Shown here: piece by piece, positions 34,104-43,341 of the stretch
Position numbering within the stretch: position 1 is the stretch's first letter
Layout of the letters: each line of letters begins with the position of its first letter
Origin: [Clostridium] symbiosum
Lineage (GTDB): Bacteria > Bacillota > Clostridia > Lachnospirales > Lachnospiraceae
NCBI GenBank assembly: GCA_036419695.1
Contig: CP143946.1
Coordinates: 3,404,001-3,468,000, forward strand
Reading direction: 5' to 3'
Length of the DNA stretch: 64,000 nucleotides
Program-made: the position numbers and the translations under genes
The notes under the pieces: model-generated
Databases searched by the model: none
Seen by the model: the letters and a program-made list of their open reading frames with translations, nothing else
Told to the model about the DNA's origin: nothing

Positions 34104-36637
34104 ATATTTTTGATAAAGTAGCCCTGCAGGGACTAAGGAAGAACCGTGCCAGGACGCTTGTGACCATAGCAGGAGTGGCGCTGTCGGCCGCCCTGATTAC
34201 GGCGGTCGCTACCTTTTCCGTGTCACTGCAGACTTATCTGATTAATGGGGCCATCGAAAAAACCGGGGACTGGCACGTTGAGTTTTACGGCGCTGACTCC
34301 TCTTTCGTACAGGAACAGGCCGCAGACGACAGGATTAAAAACGCTTCCTTCTTTGAAAATATCGGCTACGCTTCGCTGGAAGGCGGGATCAATCCCGACA
34401 AACCGTATTTATTTATCGCGGGTTTCAACCGTGAAACCTTTGATATGCTTCCGGTCCATCTTCTCTCGGGAAGACTGCCGGAAAACAGCGGCGAAATCCT
34501 GGTCCCGGCGCACGTTGCGGCCAACGGAGGCGTAAAGATTTCGATCGGCGACACCCTTATCGTGCCGGTCGGAACACGGCAGATGGGAAATCTCACACTC
34601 AGCCAGCACGATCCCTACCGTCCCGGGGAGGAAACGCTGAACCCTGAGGCAGTCCGGACCTATAAGGTCGTCGGAATCTTCCAGAGGCCCGCGTTTGAGG
34701 AGCGCTCCGCCCCCGGATATACGCTGATAACAATAGCGGATTCAGCCGCTCCCGGGAATTGCCTGAGCGCCTTTATCACGCTGAAAAATCCGCACAGTGT
34801 CCGCGCCTATGCAGACGGCACAGCCGGAGGGCTGTCCTACGTGCTCAATGACGACGTGCTCCGGTTTATGGGAATCTCGGATGACACACTGTTTAATACG
34901 CTGCTCTATTCAACCGGCGCCATTTTAATCGCCCTGGTTATGACAGGCTCCGTATTTCTCATTTATAATTCATTTAATATCTCTCTCAATGAGCGCACAC
35001 ACCAGTTTGGAATTCTCATGTCGGTGGGAGCCACGGAAAAACAGCTTCGCAGCTCCGTTTTATTTGAGGGACTGGTAATCGGCGCAATCGGGATACCGCT
35101 CGGCATCCTGATCGGGATACCCAGCATCCAGTTTGTGATTTCCCTGGTGGCCGGTAATTTTGGGGCCGTTATGTATGACAGCGTTCCCCTGACCCTGTGT
35201 ATATCCCTGCCCGCAATCTGCGCCGCCGCGGTCATCAGCATGATTACGATTCTGATATCCGCTTATATTCCGGCAAGGAAAGCCGCCCGCACTCCCGTGA
35301 TGGAATGCATCTGCCAGACCAACGAGATAAAGGTCGAACCGGGAGCCGTGAAGACATCAAAATTCGCGGGAAACTTATACGGTCTTGAAGGAACTCTTGC
35401 ACTGAAAAATTTCAAGCGGAACAAGAGACGTTACCGCAGTATTGTCCTGTCACTCACCTTAAGCGTCGTACTGTTTGTATCGACAAGTTCCTTTGCAATG
35501 AATTTAAACGGGATTGCCAATCAGTCGGCCGTGGAAATGGACGGGGATGTCGTGTTCTATACAAAGGATACGGATGAAAATGAACTGCTCCGTCTATACG
35601 GCGAAATGGAAACCGCCGCCGGTGTCTACAGAAGTACCCATCAGGCCGTCTCAACCTATACCTGCGAGGTGGATACGGGTGATTTTACAACGGAATTCCG
35701 GGACTCTTACCTGGAATCCCAGGGATTAGACGCGAACTGTAAAACGGTAAACCTGTCAATGGATGTCCAGTTTATCGAGGAGGACATCTATGGAGACTTT
35801 CTTGAGAGTCTCGGCCTGCCCGCATCAAATTCCAGCGGACAGAATGAAGCCATGATCATTGTTGGAAAAAAGCCGGGCAATATTGATATTTTCAAAAACA
35901 AAACCATGGATTTCACGATCCGCAGCGAATCCGGGGAAGCGGCCCGGACAATCCATACGCTTTTTGCCGACACCTACCCGCTGGATCCACCGCCTCTCGA
36001 TCCGCCTGTAAAAAGGGACTACGTTTTAATGGTTGTTGCCCCTTACACGGCGAAACCGCAGTTTGACCTTCTGGGTGCGCCAGAACGGCAGGCCTTCACC
36101 TTCTGGTCCAAGACTCCCGGCCTGTCTGCCGCACAGATGCAGGCCATGATCGACGGAGCCGGCCTTACTTCCAGCTACAACCTGTTCAACCTCCATGCCG
36201 TGCTGGAGGAAAACCGCAATATTCTATTTATTGTAAATCTGTTCACCGTTGTGTTTGTCATCATGATCTCGCTGATTGGAACGGCCAATGTGTTCAATAC
36301 GATTTCCACCAACATCAGGCTGAGAAGACGGGAACTGGCCATGCTCCGCTCCGTGGGACTGTCCGACCGCTCTTTCAACCGGATGATGCGTTTTGAGTGC
36401 GCTCTTTACGGTATAAGGACACTGCTGTTCGGACTGCCAATCTCGGGTGTTTTGTCCTGGCTGATTTACAGGGGGATGGTACTCGGGGGCGGGGAAATCA
36501 GGTATATTTTTCCCTGGGGCAGTATCGCGGTCTGCGTGCTCGGCGTATTCTTTGTGATATTTATTACCATGCTGTATGCTACGGGGAAGATTCGGAAGGA
36601 GAATATTATTGATGCGCTGCGGGATGATATGACGTGA
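34100..36637 (+). CDS. ABC transporter permease, FtsX family
   Basis: An 845-residue permease with the MacB-core/FtsX layout seen twice: an N-terminal helix (VTIAGVALSAALITAVATF), a large extracellular domain, three helices with FGILMSVGATEKQLRSSVLFE, then a second helix with extracellular domain and a terminal set with LAMLRSVGLSDRSFNRMMRFE. Such permeases with one ATPase export antimicrobial peptides or work in cell-envelope stress or lipoprotein release. No two-component genes adjoin, so its regulation is open. Translationally coupled with the ATPase gene (ATGA). Confidence 0.92.
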   Translation: MNIFDKVALQGLRKNRARTLVTIAGVALSAALITAVATFSVSLQTYLINGAIEKTGDWHVEFYGADSSFVQEQAADDRIKNASFFENIGYASLEGGINPDKPYLFIAGFNRETFDMLPVHLLSGRLPENSGEILVPAHVAANGGVKISIGDTLIVPVGTRQMGNLTLSQHDPYRPGEETLNPEAVRTYKVVGIFQRPAFEERSAPGYTLITIADSAAPGNCLSAFITLKNPHSVRAYADGTAGGLSYVLNDDVLRFMGISDDTLFNTLLYSTGAILIALVMTGSVFLIYNSFNISLNERTHQFGILMSVGATEKQLRSSVLFEGLVIGAIGIPLGILIGIPSIQFVISLVAGNFGAVMYDSVPLTLCISLPAICAAAVISMITILISAYIPARKAARTPVMECICQTNEIKVEPGAVKTSKFAGNLYGLEGTLALKNFKRNKRRYRSIVLSLTLSVVLFVSTSSFAMNLNGIANQSAVEMDGDVVFYTKDTDENELLRLYGEMETAAGVYRSTHQAVSTYTCEVDTGDFTTEFRDSYLESQGLDANCKTVNLSMDVQFIEEDIYGDFLESLGLPASNSSGQNEAMIIVGKKPGNIDIFKNKTMDFTIRSESGEAARTIHTLFADTYPLDPPPLDPPVKRDYVLMVVAPYTAKPQFDLLGAPERQAFTFWSKTPGLSAAQMQAMIDGAGLTSSYNLFNLHAVLEENRNILFIVNLFTVVFVIMISLIGTANVFNTISTNIRLRRRELAMLRSVGLSDRSFNRMMRFECALYGIRTLLFGLPISGVLSWLIYRGMVLGGGEIRYIFPWGSIAVCVLGVFFVIFITMLYATGKIRKENIIDALRDDMT

Positions 36638-36702
36638 TGGTGGGTGAAAATGAGAACGCCGCCGTTAGGTCGGGGTTCGGGATGGTGAGGGGAGGTTGTG
36701 AG

Positions 36703-36902
36703 TCTTCAGTCCCGGGATGAAGGTTGTCGCGGGTGGGGAATCCGGGCAGAAAAAGTTCCTTCGGGAAACGCTTGCGCTCTTCGAAGTGCATAACGGTACT
36801 AACCTCGAAAAAACCTCGGTAAGTGCCGATGAACTTCAGGTTCCCTGCGGAATCTTTTTCTCCCGGATTCCCCACGGGAAGGTTATGGCCCGGGACTGAA
36901 GA
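36703..36902. repeat. Palindromic unit U3
   Basis: Bounded by TCTTCAGTCCCG (36703-36714) and CGGGACTGAAGA (36891-36902). Arms such as GGGCAGAAAAAGTTCC and GGAATCTTTTTCTCCC pair imperfectly. Closely related to U6 in reverse complement. Confidence 0.85.
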
Positions 36903-37260
36903 CGCGAAGGTTTTCGCCACCCCGGACTCCGGCCTGCGGCCGCTGAATTGTTCTTATTCCTTCAAAGGGGGGAGGGATTGTCGCTGCCACTACGTTTCCC
37001 CGAATCCCGGGAGAATACTTCTATATGGTATTCAATTGATGAGTCTGAGTTTTAGTGCCTGACCTATCCTTTAATAACTATTGAATTTTTTGATTCATCA
37101 TTAAATATAGCTTTGGATTTTTCTCTGAATCCAGCCCGAAATACCTTCATAAGGTAAAAGATTCACGACTACATAGTGGCCGCGACAATACCTCCCCCTT
37201 ACTTGACGAAAGAGACAATCAGCCCTGAAGCCGGCGGACGGGGCAACAGCCTTCGCTGAG

Positions 37261-37458
37261 TCTTCAGTCCCGTCGATAACCTGCCCGGGGGAAGGAGGAG
37301 AAAAACTTTCCGAAGGGTGACCTTGAAGCCCGCCGGTGCTTGGCGAGGTCCTTTCGAGCCTAGCATCCGCTGTGCGCTTCACAAGCGGGAGCGTGTCCCC
37401 GCAGGAAAGTCTTTCTCCGGATTCCCCCTCACCACAACCTATAAACCGGGACTGAAGA
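37261..37458. repeat. Palindromic unit U4
   Basis: Bounded by TCTTCAGTCCCG (37261-37272) and CGGGACTGAAGA (37447-37458). GGAGAAAAACTTTCC pairs with GGAAAGTCTTTCTCC in the arms. Its counterpart in locus III is reduced to 59 bp. Confidence 0.85.
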
Positions 37459-37529
37459 CTCATCCATCCAACCCACTACCCCGTCCGCCGTCTTTCAGAG
37501 GCGTCCTCTCATCTCACCCAAACCCAAAA

Positions 37530-37579
37530 AGGGAACTTTGCCGCAGCAGAATCCTACTCCTGCTGCGGCAAAGTTCCCT
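37530..37579 (-). terminator. Terminator of the yfcC-M28 operon
   Basis: A perfect 20-bp stem (37530-37549 with 37560-37579) and a short loop, followed on the minus strand by TTTTT. One of the strongest hairpins in the window. Confidence 0.92.
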
Positions 37580-37604
37580 GTCTGAAGGCAGTTCCGGCGC
37601 GCCT

Positions 37605-39299
37605 CTATCTGCGCAGGGTCATGCCTTCTATATATGTTATCATCTCTTCCAATCCATTGCACAGCCGGTTTTTGTACCGCATAAAGTCAGTTTGGGCCAT
37701 CAGATAATATTCTCTCTCTGTGTTATCCCTGGTAATTCCTCCAAACTGCGCTATGTCGGCAAATACCCCGAACGGGCATCCGCAGTCGTGGGTATAGGCG
37801 TCTTTCCTGCAGTAAAACAGGTGGAGCGCCTTTCCCACAACCGCCTTTATATCTAAATCTTCTGCCAGACCCTTTTCTGTCATTCCCTCAAATGCAGTCA
37901 GGCTCTCTTTGGCTCTCTGCCATACTTCTCTGATTTCACAGCCGTCAAAGTCTTTTGTTAATGAAGCCAGAATCCGGTTCAGCCGTTCGTCCATATCGCG
38001 GGTAAATTCCGGGATGTTGACCGGCAGGATCTCAGCCCCCTCAATGGCTTTGATCAGTTCCAGATTGATCCCGGCATCACGCATCATGATTGTCTCATCC
38101 AGCTTGTCGAGCGTGTCCTCCGGCGTGTGCCACCATGGGCCTCCGCTGGGACAGTCCGACAGACGCCTGTCCTTTTCCGGCTCATACTTTAACATAATGG
38201 TGATGGGGATATCGGTTCCCCAGAAGGACTGGTCCGCGCCGCGTATCATCGGAACGTAGGCGTCGGGCCGTTTTCCCGTGTATTTCTCAATCAGTTTTCC
38301 GGTAAAATCAAGTCCCTCCGTACCGGCGGTGCGCGCCACGATCCGCTCCGCATTTCTGCATCCCGTCAAATCCAGGTTGATATGGGCTACACAGTGCTTT
38401 TTAAGCTGCCTGTAATGGCTGTCGCAGTACCAGGCCGAACCGGAAAAACGTCCGTCGGAATGGCCCGACCACCAGGCAATCCTGATTCCGCGGCGCAGGA
38501 GGCCGCGGCGTTGATTCAGAATCCGTGCATACTCCAGAAGAATCGCATCGCTGACGGCATTATCGGTAATTCCCTCATACCAGGAATCATAGTGCCCTGA
38601 CACCAGGACAAAGTTTTCACTTGTTCCGGGTATGTCGGCGATAACCATCGTACTTTTCCTGATTCCGGTGTCCATCTTAATCGAAAGCACGGCTTCCCGT
38701 TTACCTTTTGCCAGAAGTCCGATTAACTCCTCCCCGTCCTCCCGGCTGATTCCGGCCGACGGAAGAAAACGCATATAAACGGCTTCGTCAAGCCCAGACG
38801 TCCCCCAGACACTTCCGATATTGCTGTGATGGATATAGCCGCCCTTCGTGCTGCAGATATGTAGAACCGCCAGCGCTCCGGCATCCAGGGCTTTTCTTGC
38901 GAAATCCCCCTTTCCATCCCAGGTCAGGACGATTTTGCCGGAAAATGCACCGAAACGTTCATGTTCCTGCCTTTGCGGCTGTTTTTTCTCCCTGCACGGA
39001 AAGTCGTAATACAGCTCTCCGGATAGTCCGTCGGCTTCCTCACTGTAAACATCTCCGACAAGACGGTATTGTTTTCCCTCCACCGTCACCTCTGCGGACA
39101 CGGGATTACTGAAGAATCCCTCATATTCACAAAGCTCATACGGAACACCATAGCAGTCCAGCTTCTCTTTCAGGTATCCAGCCGCTTTTTCTCCATCTTC
39201 CGTGCCGCTGTAACGGAACAGCCCATTAAACCGTTCCACCGTTTCCAGCAGATTTTCTCTGCTGATTTCATTTAACAGTTCTGTCTCTGTCTGTTTCAT
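37605..39299 (-). CDS. M28 family zinc aminopeptidase
   Basis: A 564-residue peptidase. The M28 core has VSGHYDSWYEGITDNAVSDAILLEYARIL (His and bridging Asp ligands), INLDLTGCRN and a late WWHTPEDTLDKLD His/Asp region, with a PA-type insert near residues 110-230. It has no signal peptide, so it acts in the cytoplasm on imported peptides. It lies 13 nt after the yfcC gene and is probably transcribed with it from the Crp/Fnr-associated promoter. ATG 39299 follows GGAG by 8 nt; the GTG at 39308 is less likely. Confidence 0.88.
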   Translation of the reverse strand: MKQTETELLNEISRENLLETVERFNGLFRYSGTEDGEKAAGYLKEKLDCYGVPYELCEYEGFFSNPVSAEVTVEGKQYRLVGDVYSEEADGLSGELYYDFPCREKKQPQRQEHERFGAFSGKIVLTWDGKGDFARKALDAGALAVLHICSTKGGYIHHSNIGSVWGTSGLDEAVYMRFLPSAGISREDGEELIGLLAKGKREAVLSIKMDTGIRKSTMVIADIPGTSENFVLVSGHYDSWYEGITDNAVSDAILLEYARILNQRRGLLRRGIRIAWWSGHSDGRFSGSAWYCDSHYRQLKKHCVAHINLDLTGCRNAERIVARTAGTEGLDFTGKLIEKYTGKRPDAYVPMIRGADQSFWGTDIPITIMLKYEPEKDRRLSDCPSGGPWWHTPEDTLDKLDETIMMRDAGINLELIKAIEGAEILPVNIPEFTRDMDERLNRILASLTKDFDGCEIREVWQRAKESLTAFEGMTEKGLAEDLDIKAVVGKALHLFYCRKDAYTHDCGCPFGVFADIAQFGGITRDNTEREYYLMAQTDFMRYKNRLCNGLEEMITYIEGMTLRR

Positions 39300-39312
39300 C
39301 TTACACACTCCA

Positions 39313-40719
39313 TCAGAATGGACCGTAGTGGATTACCTGGGCGATCACCATACCCACACATGATATGACGATCCAGGAGGCAAAAATCCTGCCCATGAAT
39401 TTCATCCATTTGTCGTAAGGAACTCCCGCAGCCATCAGATTGGCCATCAGTGCGGACGACATCGGCAGGATATAATTCCCCAGGCCGTCACCGAAATTAA
39501 ATGCCAGTACAACGGACTGCCTCGTCATGCCAATCAGATCCGCCACCGGGGTCATTAAAGGCATCACGGCCGCCGCCTGTCCCGAACCGGACGGAATAAA
39601 CACATTGATAATCAGGTTGGCAAAGAACATCAGCGGACCCTGAAGGAATGCCGGGCATGCCATCAGCACTCCCGCAATCGCATTGACAATCGTATCGATG
39701 ATTTTACCCTCCGTCAGGATACTGGAGATTGCCGTTGCAATGCCGATCATGATGGCCGCAGTCATCATTTTAGCCGCGCCTTTACTGAATCTCTTTGAAA
39801 TATCGCTGGGGGACAATCCTCCGGCGAGGCCGCCGATTACCGCGAGCCATACAAACTGCACCGCAGTCTCCGTATTGCCCCATCCGAGCTTGATTCCGCC
39901 GTATACCTGGAGCGCCGTGCTTGCCAGAAACACAAGAAGCACCGCGATTTGGCGCCTGGAAACCGTCTGTTCTTTGTCGATGCTTAAGTCGTATCCGCCC
40001 TTTCTGGCTTCCTCCTCTATCTCGAATATGATGCTGTCCTTCGGATTTTTCTTGACCTTCATGGCATATGACACGATGAAATACCCGTTGACCACGAGGA
40101 GCACCGCACACAGTACAAGACGGTATCCAATTCCCGAAAAGATCGGGAGGTCTGCAAATCCCTGGGCAATTGCCGTCGTCGCCGGGGCCACGGGGCCGAT
40201 GCTCTGGCTGCCTCCCGCCGCCAGGATGATGATGGCGGACGCCACAATCGCATCATAGCCGCACATACGGCAGAACAGCACAAGAATCGGTATAAATCCC
40301 ACCATGCCGACCGGATTCTGCCTCATCCCGTAAATCCCGAATACAACAATCGTGACGATTAAAAGCATTCTTTCGCTGTTTTTGTATTTGTGGATCATCC
40401 TGTTGATAGCCGCGTCAAATGCCCCCGTAGCCAGCAGCACTTCAATTGAGGCCGCGCTGAAAATGGTCATCCAAATCAGACTGGAGCCCGACAGCGCCTT
40501 CACAATATAGTTGGGTATCTTTAAGAAACTGATTGGATTCTGCGCTACCCAGGCAAATGATCCCGGATCCACCATCTTCTTTCCCGTAGCGGCGTTTTCA
40601 ATCCTGGCATACTCTCCTGCCGGCACAAAATACGTCATTGCCGTCACGATTACCACAAGCATCACCAGGATGACAAATACATGCGGGATTTGGATTTTCT
40701 TTTTCGACTCGTTACTCAT
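39313..40719 (-). CDS. YfcC family carrier (DcuC-like)
   Basis: A 468-residue integral membrane protein with about 12 hydrophobic segments. YfcC/anaerobic C4-dicarboxylate-carrier-type marks are FVPAGEYARIE near the N-terminus, IYGMRQNPVGMVGFIPILV, IILAAGGSQSIGPVAPATTAIAQ and NVFIPSGSGQAAAVMPLMTPVADLIG. Substrates of this family include amino acids and dipeptide-like compounds. Gene order with peptidases suggests peptide or amino acid uptake. GGAGAAGAGGGG precedes the ATG; promoter and operator are described separately. Confidence 0.88.
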   Translation of the reverse strand: MSNESKKKIQIPHVFVILVMLVVIVTAMTYFVPAGEYARIENAATGKKMVDPGSFAWVAQNPISFLKIPNYIVKALSGSSLIWMTIFSAASIEVLLATGAFDAAINRMIHKYKNSERMLLIVTIVVFGIYGMRQNPVGMVGFIPILVLFCRMCGYDAIVASAIIILAAGGSQSIGPVAPATTAIAQGFADLPIFSGIGYRLVLCAVLLVVNGYFIVSYAMKVKKNPKDSIIFEIEEEARKGGYDLSIDKEQTVSRRQIAVLLVFLASTALQVYGGIKLGWGNTETAVQFVWLAVIGGLAGGLSPSDISKRFSKGAAKMMTAAIMIGIATAISSILTEGKIIDTIVNAIAGVLMACPAFLQGPLMFFANLIINVFIPSGSGQAAAVMPLMTPVADLIGMTRQSVVLAFNFGDGLGNYILPMSSALMANLMAAGVPYDKWMKFMGRIFASWIVISCVGMVIAQVIHYGPF

Positions 40720-40753
40720 CTTCCCCTCTTCTCCTTTGCTTTTGATAGCGAAA

Positions 40754-40783
40754 ACTATATCAGATACGCCCGGGGCATCTCAA
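40754..40783 (-). promoter_or_regulatory. Promoter of the yfcC-M28 operon
   Basis: On the minus strand TTGAGA (40778-40783) and TATAGT (40754-40759) are 18 nt apart. The palindrome centred at 40806.5 would lie about 60 nt upstream of the start of transcription. Confidence 0.65.
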
Positions 40784-40797
40784 CAAAATTTGTAACA

Positions 40798-40815
40798 GTG
40801 TAACTTTTGTTACAC
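40798..40815. promoter_or_regulatory. Crp/Fnr-type operator, copy 1
   Basis: GTGTAACTTTTGTTACAC, perfect 7-bp arms with a 4-nt centre, lies between the divergent yfcC and crp/fnr-type genes. An identical 18-mer is at 41759-41776. The size and symmetry suit a CRP/FNR dimer. Confidence 0.8.
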
Positions 40816-40834
40816 CACTTCCCCAAGCCGTTTC

Positions 40835-40863
40835 TTGACGGGCAGTCCATTCAATGATAGAAT
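40835..40863 (+). promoter_or_regulatory. Promoter of the Crp/Fnr-type regulator gene
   Basis: TTGACG (40835-40840) and TAGAAT (40858-40863) with a 17-nt spacer. The operator centre is about 63 nt upstream of the expected start of transcription. Confidence 0.7.
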
Positions 40864-40932
40864 TTTCCAGTAGTACAAACGACAGATTTGAACCGGCAGA
40901 GACCGCAGACAGACGAATTTCGAGGTGAAGGT

Positions 40933-41601
40933 GTGGATAGAGAATATTGTGTAAATTTTGAACCCCGGGAAAATGAAGAACTAAAGCTCCTGATAGAACG
41001 GTATGCCCGACGCGAGGATATCCCGCAGGGGACCTACTATGTAAAACCGGGCGACATCCTCCGGGAAATCTCCTATCTGTATACAGGCCAGAGCGCCCAT
41101 ACGATGTTCAACGGGGACGGGCAGGAAAAGCTTTCCTACATATTGACGGACGGCTGGTTTCTCGCGGAAGGCCTGTTCAGTGACGGCGCCGATATAAGAA
41201 TCGCAGAGCGTTACTCCTGGGCCAGGACGCCGCTGACCCTGTACCGGATTGACCGGAACGTCTACCGGACCCTGATCGAAAAGCCCGTGTTCCGCAACGC
41301 CCTGATTAACAGCATCAGCGCCAAGAGGGCATATCTGCAGAGGGAACTGGAAAGCGTCATCCTGGAACGCACCAAAGACCGCCTCAAAAAACTGTTTATC
41401 ATGCTGTCCGATCCGTCCTCCAGCGCGGACGGCGAATGGTATCCCCTGTCCCATGATTATTACCATAGAGACATTGCCTCCATCATCGGAAGCAACCGTG
41501 TGACGGTCAGCCGCTTCGTAAGTGAACTCGCCCAGGAAGGATTTCTCCGGGTGGTTAATAAGAGGATACAGATTAGTAAAGACCATATAACAGACTGCTG
41601 A
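40933..41601 (+). CDS. Crp/Fnr family transcriptional regulator
   Basis: A 222-residue regulator with an N-terminal cyclic-nucleotide-binding-like beta-roll (ARREDIPQGTYYVKPGDILREISYLYTGQ), a dimer helix (FRNALINSISAKRAYLQRELE) and a C-terminal HTH (HDYYHRDIASIIGSNRVTVSRFVSELAQEGFLRVVNKRIQI). No FNR-type N-terminal cysteine cluster is present. The start is read as GTG 40933 after GAGGTGAAGG; the TTG at 40888 has no site. Identical palindromes upstream of the yfcC, regulator and M20 genes point to a local peptide-use regulon that includes its own gene. Confidence 0.88.
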   Translation: MDREYCVNFEPRENEELKLLIERYARREDIPQGTYYVKPGDILREISYLYTGQSAHTMFNGDGQEKLSYILTDGWFLAEGLFSDGADIRIAERYSWARTPLTLYRIDRNVYRTLIEKPVFRNALINSISAKRAYLQRELESVILERTKDRLKKLFIMLSDPSSSADGEWYPLSHDYYHRDIASIIGSNRVTVSRFVSELAQEGFLRVVNKRIQISKDHITDC

Positions 41602-41636
41602 ACGCCGCCGGACGCCCTCCTGGTCCGGCGGCGTTT
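41601..41636 (+). terminator. Terminator of the Crp/Fnr-type gene
   Basis: ACGCCGCCGGAC (41602-41613) pairs perfectly with GTCCGGCGGCGT (41623-41634), followed by a short T tract. Confidence 0.85.
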
Positions 41637-41758
41637 CTGCGGTTACTTTAGTTCTGCGGTTCTTCAGTCTCTATGACTTTTCCGTTTTTTGCCGCCTCTG
41701 CGGTTTTTATGATTTCTCCGGTTTCCACCGCTTCTTCATTAAAATTTCTGCGACATCC

Positions 41759-41776
41759 GTGTAACTTTTGTTACAC
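41759..41776. promoter_or_regulatory. Crp/Fnr-type operator, copy 2
   Basis: GTGTAACTTTTGTTACAC again, upstream of the M20 peptidase gene. The TATAAT at 41814-41819 would place this site at about -59 to -62. The -35 region is poor (TCGATC at 41791-41796), fitting dependence on an activator. Confidence 0.8.
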
Positions 41777-41813
41777 TGTAATGAATCCTGTCGATCACAG
41801 GCCGTTTATTTAC

Positions 41814-41819
41814 TATAAT
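41814..41819 (+). promoter_or_regulatory. -10 element of the M20 peptidase gene
   Basis: Consensus TATAAT, 67 nt before the start codon, without a good -35. Confidence 0.65.
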
Positions 41820-41885
41820 GGGGCGCAGTGAAAGTGAACAGTACTGTTATTATATCCAGTACAGGAAGGTTTTATGGAGGTCGTT

Positions 41886-43331
41886 ATGGAAAACGTGTTG
41901 CAGGAAATTTTTGACTATGTTGATCAACATTTTGGAGAGATGGTGGAAGAACTTGTAGAACTCTGTTCCTACCGCAGCGCCGCCGGGGACGAGCAGGGTC
42001 TTTTGCAGACAAGGGAATGGATTTTAAACAAATTAGGCCGCTTAAACATTCCTCACCGATGTCATCCGGTTGAAGGCGGAAACGCCGTCATATCCGCCGG
42101 TATGGCCGGAATATCACGAAAAATACGGGAAATACCGCAGACGGGAAGCTCACCGCAAATCAACACCTCTGAGAATCCGCTTCCCACTCTGCTCTTTTAT
42201 AACCATTATGACGTTGTCCAGGAAGGAAAAAAGGAACTTTGGAGTTCCTCTCCCTTTATTCCTGAAATCCGTGACGAGGTCATGTACGCCAGGGGAGTTT
42301 CCGACAATAAAGGGCCTCTTCTGTCCCGCATCCAGGCCATTCAGGCCGTTCTTGCGGTCACGGGGGAGCTTCCGGTCAATGTAAAATTCTTTTTCGAGGG
42401 AGATGAAGAAACCAGCAGCCCTTCCCTGGGTAAATTTGCAGCCCGGCAGCCGGAACTTTTTCGTGAACTCACGAAAGCCGACGCCTGCCTGTGGGAAAAC
42501 GGACGCAAAGACAGCAAAGGACGTCCGTGGGCCCGCTTCGGCGTGCGCGGCAGCATCAGTTTCGACCTGTCCGTGGAGACATCGGCAAAGGATGTCCATG
42601 CCAGAATGGGAACCGTAATCCCCAGCGCCTCCTGGCGTCTTGTCTGGGCTCTCGCAAGCCTCAAAAACGAGGACGAGCGGATAGCCATCGACGGTTTCTA
42701 CGACGACGTGCTCCCTGTTACCGGGGACGACGAAAAAATTCTGGAATCATTTCCCTACGATGAGGAGGATTTGAAGAACAAGATGAAGCTCGGGTCCTTT
42801 CTCAGGGACGCCACGGGCCTTCAGTTAAAAAAACAGATTTATATGGAGCCCTCCATTTCCATATGCGGCCTGGAGGCCGGGGAAATGTACAACGGAGTCC
42901 GCGGGATTGTACCGCACAAAGCCTCGGCCAGGGTCTCCTTTTACCTTGTCGCCAACCAGGATCCCAAAAAGGTGGAGCGCCAGTTCCGGGAGCACCTGGA
43001 CCGCCGCGGCTTCTCCGATATCATGATATCAGCCCGCGGAGTAAACACTCCGGTCCGAACGCCGGTCGATATTCCATTCAAAGATCAGCTCATCCGTGCG
43101 GCCGCGAAGGTATACCGGGAGCCCATGGTCATTGAACCGACACAGCTCGGCGGAGGCCCAGCCATCTATTTCCACCGTGCATGGCCCCAGATGCCCATCG
43201 TTGGGGCAGGCCCCGGAAATACCGACGGAAACCACCATGCCCCGGATGAAAACATACGCCTCCTGGATTATAAAGAATCCATCAAACATATGATTGCCCT
43301 TCTCTATGAGATGGGCGGCTGCAGTGAATAG
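41886..43331 (+). CDS. M20 family metallopeptidase
   Basis: A 481-residue dipeptidase/carboxypeptidase of the M20 (ArgE/DapE/CNDP) type. The first zinc site is LFYNHYDVVQEGKKELW, the bridging Asp is in YARGVSDNKGPLLSR, the Glu pair in FFEGDEETSSPSL, and the last His in GNTDGNHHAPDENI. The lid/dimerisation domain is inserted in the middle. It would hydrolyse dipeptides or acylated amino acids in the cytoplasm. ATG 41886 has GGAGG 5 nt upstream; the ATG at 41874 overlaps that site. Probably controlled by the nearby Crp/Fnr-type regulator. Confidence 0.9.
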   Translation: MENVLQEIFDYVDQHFGEMVEELVELCSYRSAAGDEQGLLQTREWILNKLGRLNIPHRCHPVEGGNAVISAGMAGISRKIREIPQTGSSPQINTSENPLPTLLFYNHYDVVQEGKKELWSSSPFIPEIRDEVMYARGVSDNKGPLLSRIQAIQAVLAVTGELPVNVKFFFEGDEETSSPSLGKFAARQPELFRELTKADACLWENGRKDSKGRPWARFGVRGSISFDLSVETSAKDVHARMGTVIPSASWRLVWALASLKNEDERIAIDGFYDDVLPVTGDDEKILESFPYDEEDLKNKMKLGSFLRDATGLQLKKQIYMEPSISICGLEAGEMYNGVRGIVPHKASARVSFYLVANQDPKKVERQFREHLDRRGFSDIMISARGVNTPVRTPVDIPFKDQLIRAAAKVYREPMVIEPTQLGGGPAIYFHRAWPQMPIVGAGPGNTDGNHHAPDENIRLLDYKESIKHMIALLYEMGGCSE

Positions 43332-43341
43332 GGAAATCAGA

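Larger units (their letters stand above)
36647..37514. repeat. Nested palindromic element, locus II
   Basis: Units U3 (36703-36902) and U4 (37261-37458) face each other. Inner flanks are inverted copies of each other (TTCAAAGGGGGGAGG, ATTGTCGC and GCCACTA on the left, the complement on the right at about 37170-37215). The whole 868 bp reappears in reverse orientation at 60143-60879, including the about 190-bp central spacer. It fills the space between two convergent operons and carries no transposase. Confidence 0.85.
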
